NCBI GenBank assembly: GCA_900466605.1
Contig: UBMU01000028.1
Coordinates: forward strand, 62,001-126,000
Length of the DNA stretch: 64,000 nucleotides
Direction: 5' to 3'
Source: Hyphomicrobiales bacterium
Lineage (GTDB): Bacteria > Pseudomonadota > Alphaproteobacteria > Rhizobiales > Rhizobiaceae
Shown here: piece after piece, positions 63,560 to 64,000 of the stretch
Layout of the letters: every line of letters begins with the position of its first letter
How positions within the stretch are numbered: the stretch's first letter is position 1
The notes under the pieces: model-generated
Databases searched by the model: none
Seen by the model: only the letters and a program-made list of their open reading frames with translations
Told to the model about the DNA's origin: nothing
Made by a program: the position numbers and the translations under genes

Positions 63560-64000
63560 TGAACGCGCCAGTAAACGCACCAAAGCTCTATGATTGCCGT
63601 GACGCGTTCGCTGCGACGCTTGAACGGCTGGCGGCCGAGAACGAAACGATCGTGGCGGTTTGCAATGACTCCGTAGGCTCCTCCAAGCTTGGCGGCTTCA
63701 AGTCAAAGTTTCCCGAGCGCCTGGTCAATGTCGGCATCGCCGAACAGAACATGGTCGGCGTCGGAGCTGGCCTCGCCAACGGTGGTCGTCTTCCTTACGT
63801 CTGTGGCGCATCGCCTTTCCTGACAGGACGGTCGCTCGAGCAGATCAAGGCTGACATCTCCTACTCGAATGCAAACGTGAAGTTGGTCGGGATCTCTTCC
63901 GGGATGGCCTATGGCGAACTCGGACCGACCCATCACTCGATCGAGGACTTTGCCTGGACACGCGTCCTGCCCAATCTTCCTGTGATCGCCCCTTGTGACC
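63559..64000 (+). CDS. transketolase C-terminal subunit (partial, cut by window end)
   Basis: The first 147 codons of the pyrimidine-binding subunit. It starts MNAPVNAPKLYDCRDAFAA and includes VGIAEQNMVGVGAGLANGG, whose Glu activates ThDP in transketolases and DXS-like enzymes. GASPFLTGRSLEQIKAD follows, then the YGELGPTHHSIED substrate loop. ATG 63559 overlaps the preceding stop (TGATG). The remaining C-terminal domain lies beyond the window. Confidence 0.88.
   Translation, partial: MNAPVNAPKLYDCRDAFAATLERLAAENETIVAVCNDSVGSSKLGGFKSKFPERLVNVGIAEQNMVGVGAGLANGGRLPYVCGASPFLTGRSLEQIKADISYSNANVKLVGISSGMAYGELGPTHHSIEDFAWTRVLPNLPVIAPCD

Overview
The window reads as a GC-rich alphaproteobacterial segment, most likely from the Rhizobiaceae (Rhizobium/Ensifer/Agrobacterium/Shinella group). 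The grounds are an eryABCD plus deoR-eryH-eryI erythritol locus, a type II lumazine synthase (ribH2) under an FMN riboswitch, and dense sugar ABC transporter clusters of the kind found on rhizobial megaplasmids and chromids. It is almost entirely a catabolic region. No integrase, transposase, plasmid replication gene, rRNA or CRISPR array was seen.

Layout. 0.1-7.4 kb (+): a tripartite tricarboxylate transporter (tctCBA), a xylose-isomerase-like TIM-barrel protein, a DhaK-DhaL fusion kinase and a class II fructose-bisphosphate aldolase. 7.4-16.1 kb (-): a GlpD-like dehydrogenase, an FGGY kinase, a DeoR regulator and a ribose-type ABC transporter with a DUF2291 protein. 16.9-25.9 kb (+): eryA, eryB, eryC, eryD, then deoR, eryH, eryI, dhaK, dhaL. 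26.0-26.7 kb: FMN riboswitch and ribH2. 26.78-32.03 kb: a small island bracketed by the two halves of a tRNA-Ser gene in permuted order (3' half left, 5' half right). It holds a conserved hypothetical gene, a methyltransferase and a nuclease-helicase-like DUF2075 protein. 32.1-33.0 kb: two small genes. 33.2-41.4 kb (+): a separate Rieske protein, a Rieske-less non-heme-iron oxygenase, a GST, a guanine/8-oxoguanine-deaminase-like amidohydrolase and a BMP-type purine/nucleoside ABC transporter, convergent with xdhC. 42.9-54.6 kb: a NanR-like GntR regulator and the oxidative D-apiose pathway (oiaX, oiaK, apnO, ABC transporter with DUF2291, apsD, apnL). 55.0-56.5 kb: a small secreted protein, then ribB with its own FMN riboswitch. 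56.6-64 kb: SDR, tpiA, SDR and an ABC transporter (-), divergent from a two-subunit transketolase (+) cut by the window edge.

How the genes work together. The unifying chemistry is four-carbon sugar phosphate metabolism. EryABC turn erythritol into L-erythrulose-1-phosphate. The apiose route (ApsD, ApnL, ApnO, OiaK, OiaX) should reach the same compound. EryH and EryI carry it to D-erythrose-4-phosphate. The flanking modules (kinase plus GlpD pair, two dihydroxyacetone-kinase-type systems, a second TpiA, split transketolase) look like further entries to the same pool.

The most unusual locus is at 33.2-42.2 kb. Its gene set resembles the caffeine-pathway N7-demethylase (NdmC catalytic subunit without Rieske centre, NdmE GST-like partner). 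Here it is coupled to a purine deaminase-like enzyme, a purine-type transporter and the xanthine dehydrogenase maturation factor. A route such as 7-methylguanine to 7-methylxanthine to xanthine is a testable inference, not something the sequence proves.
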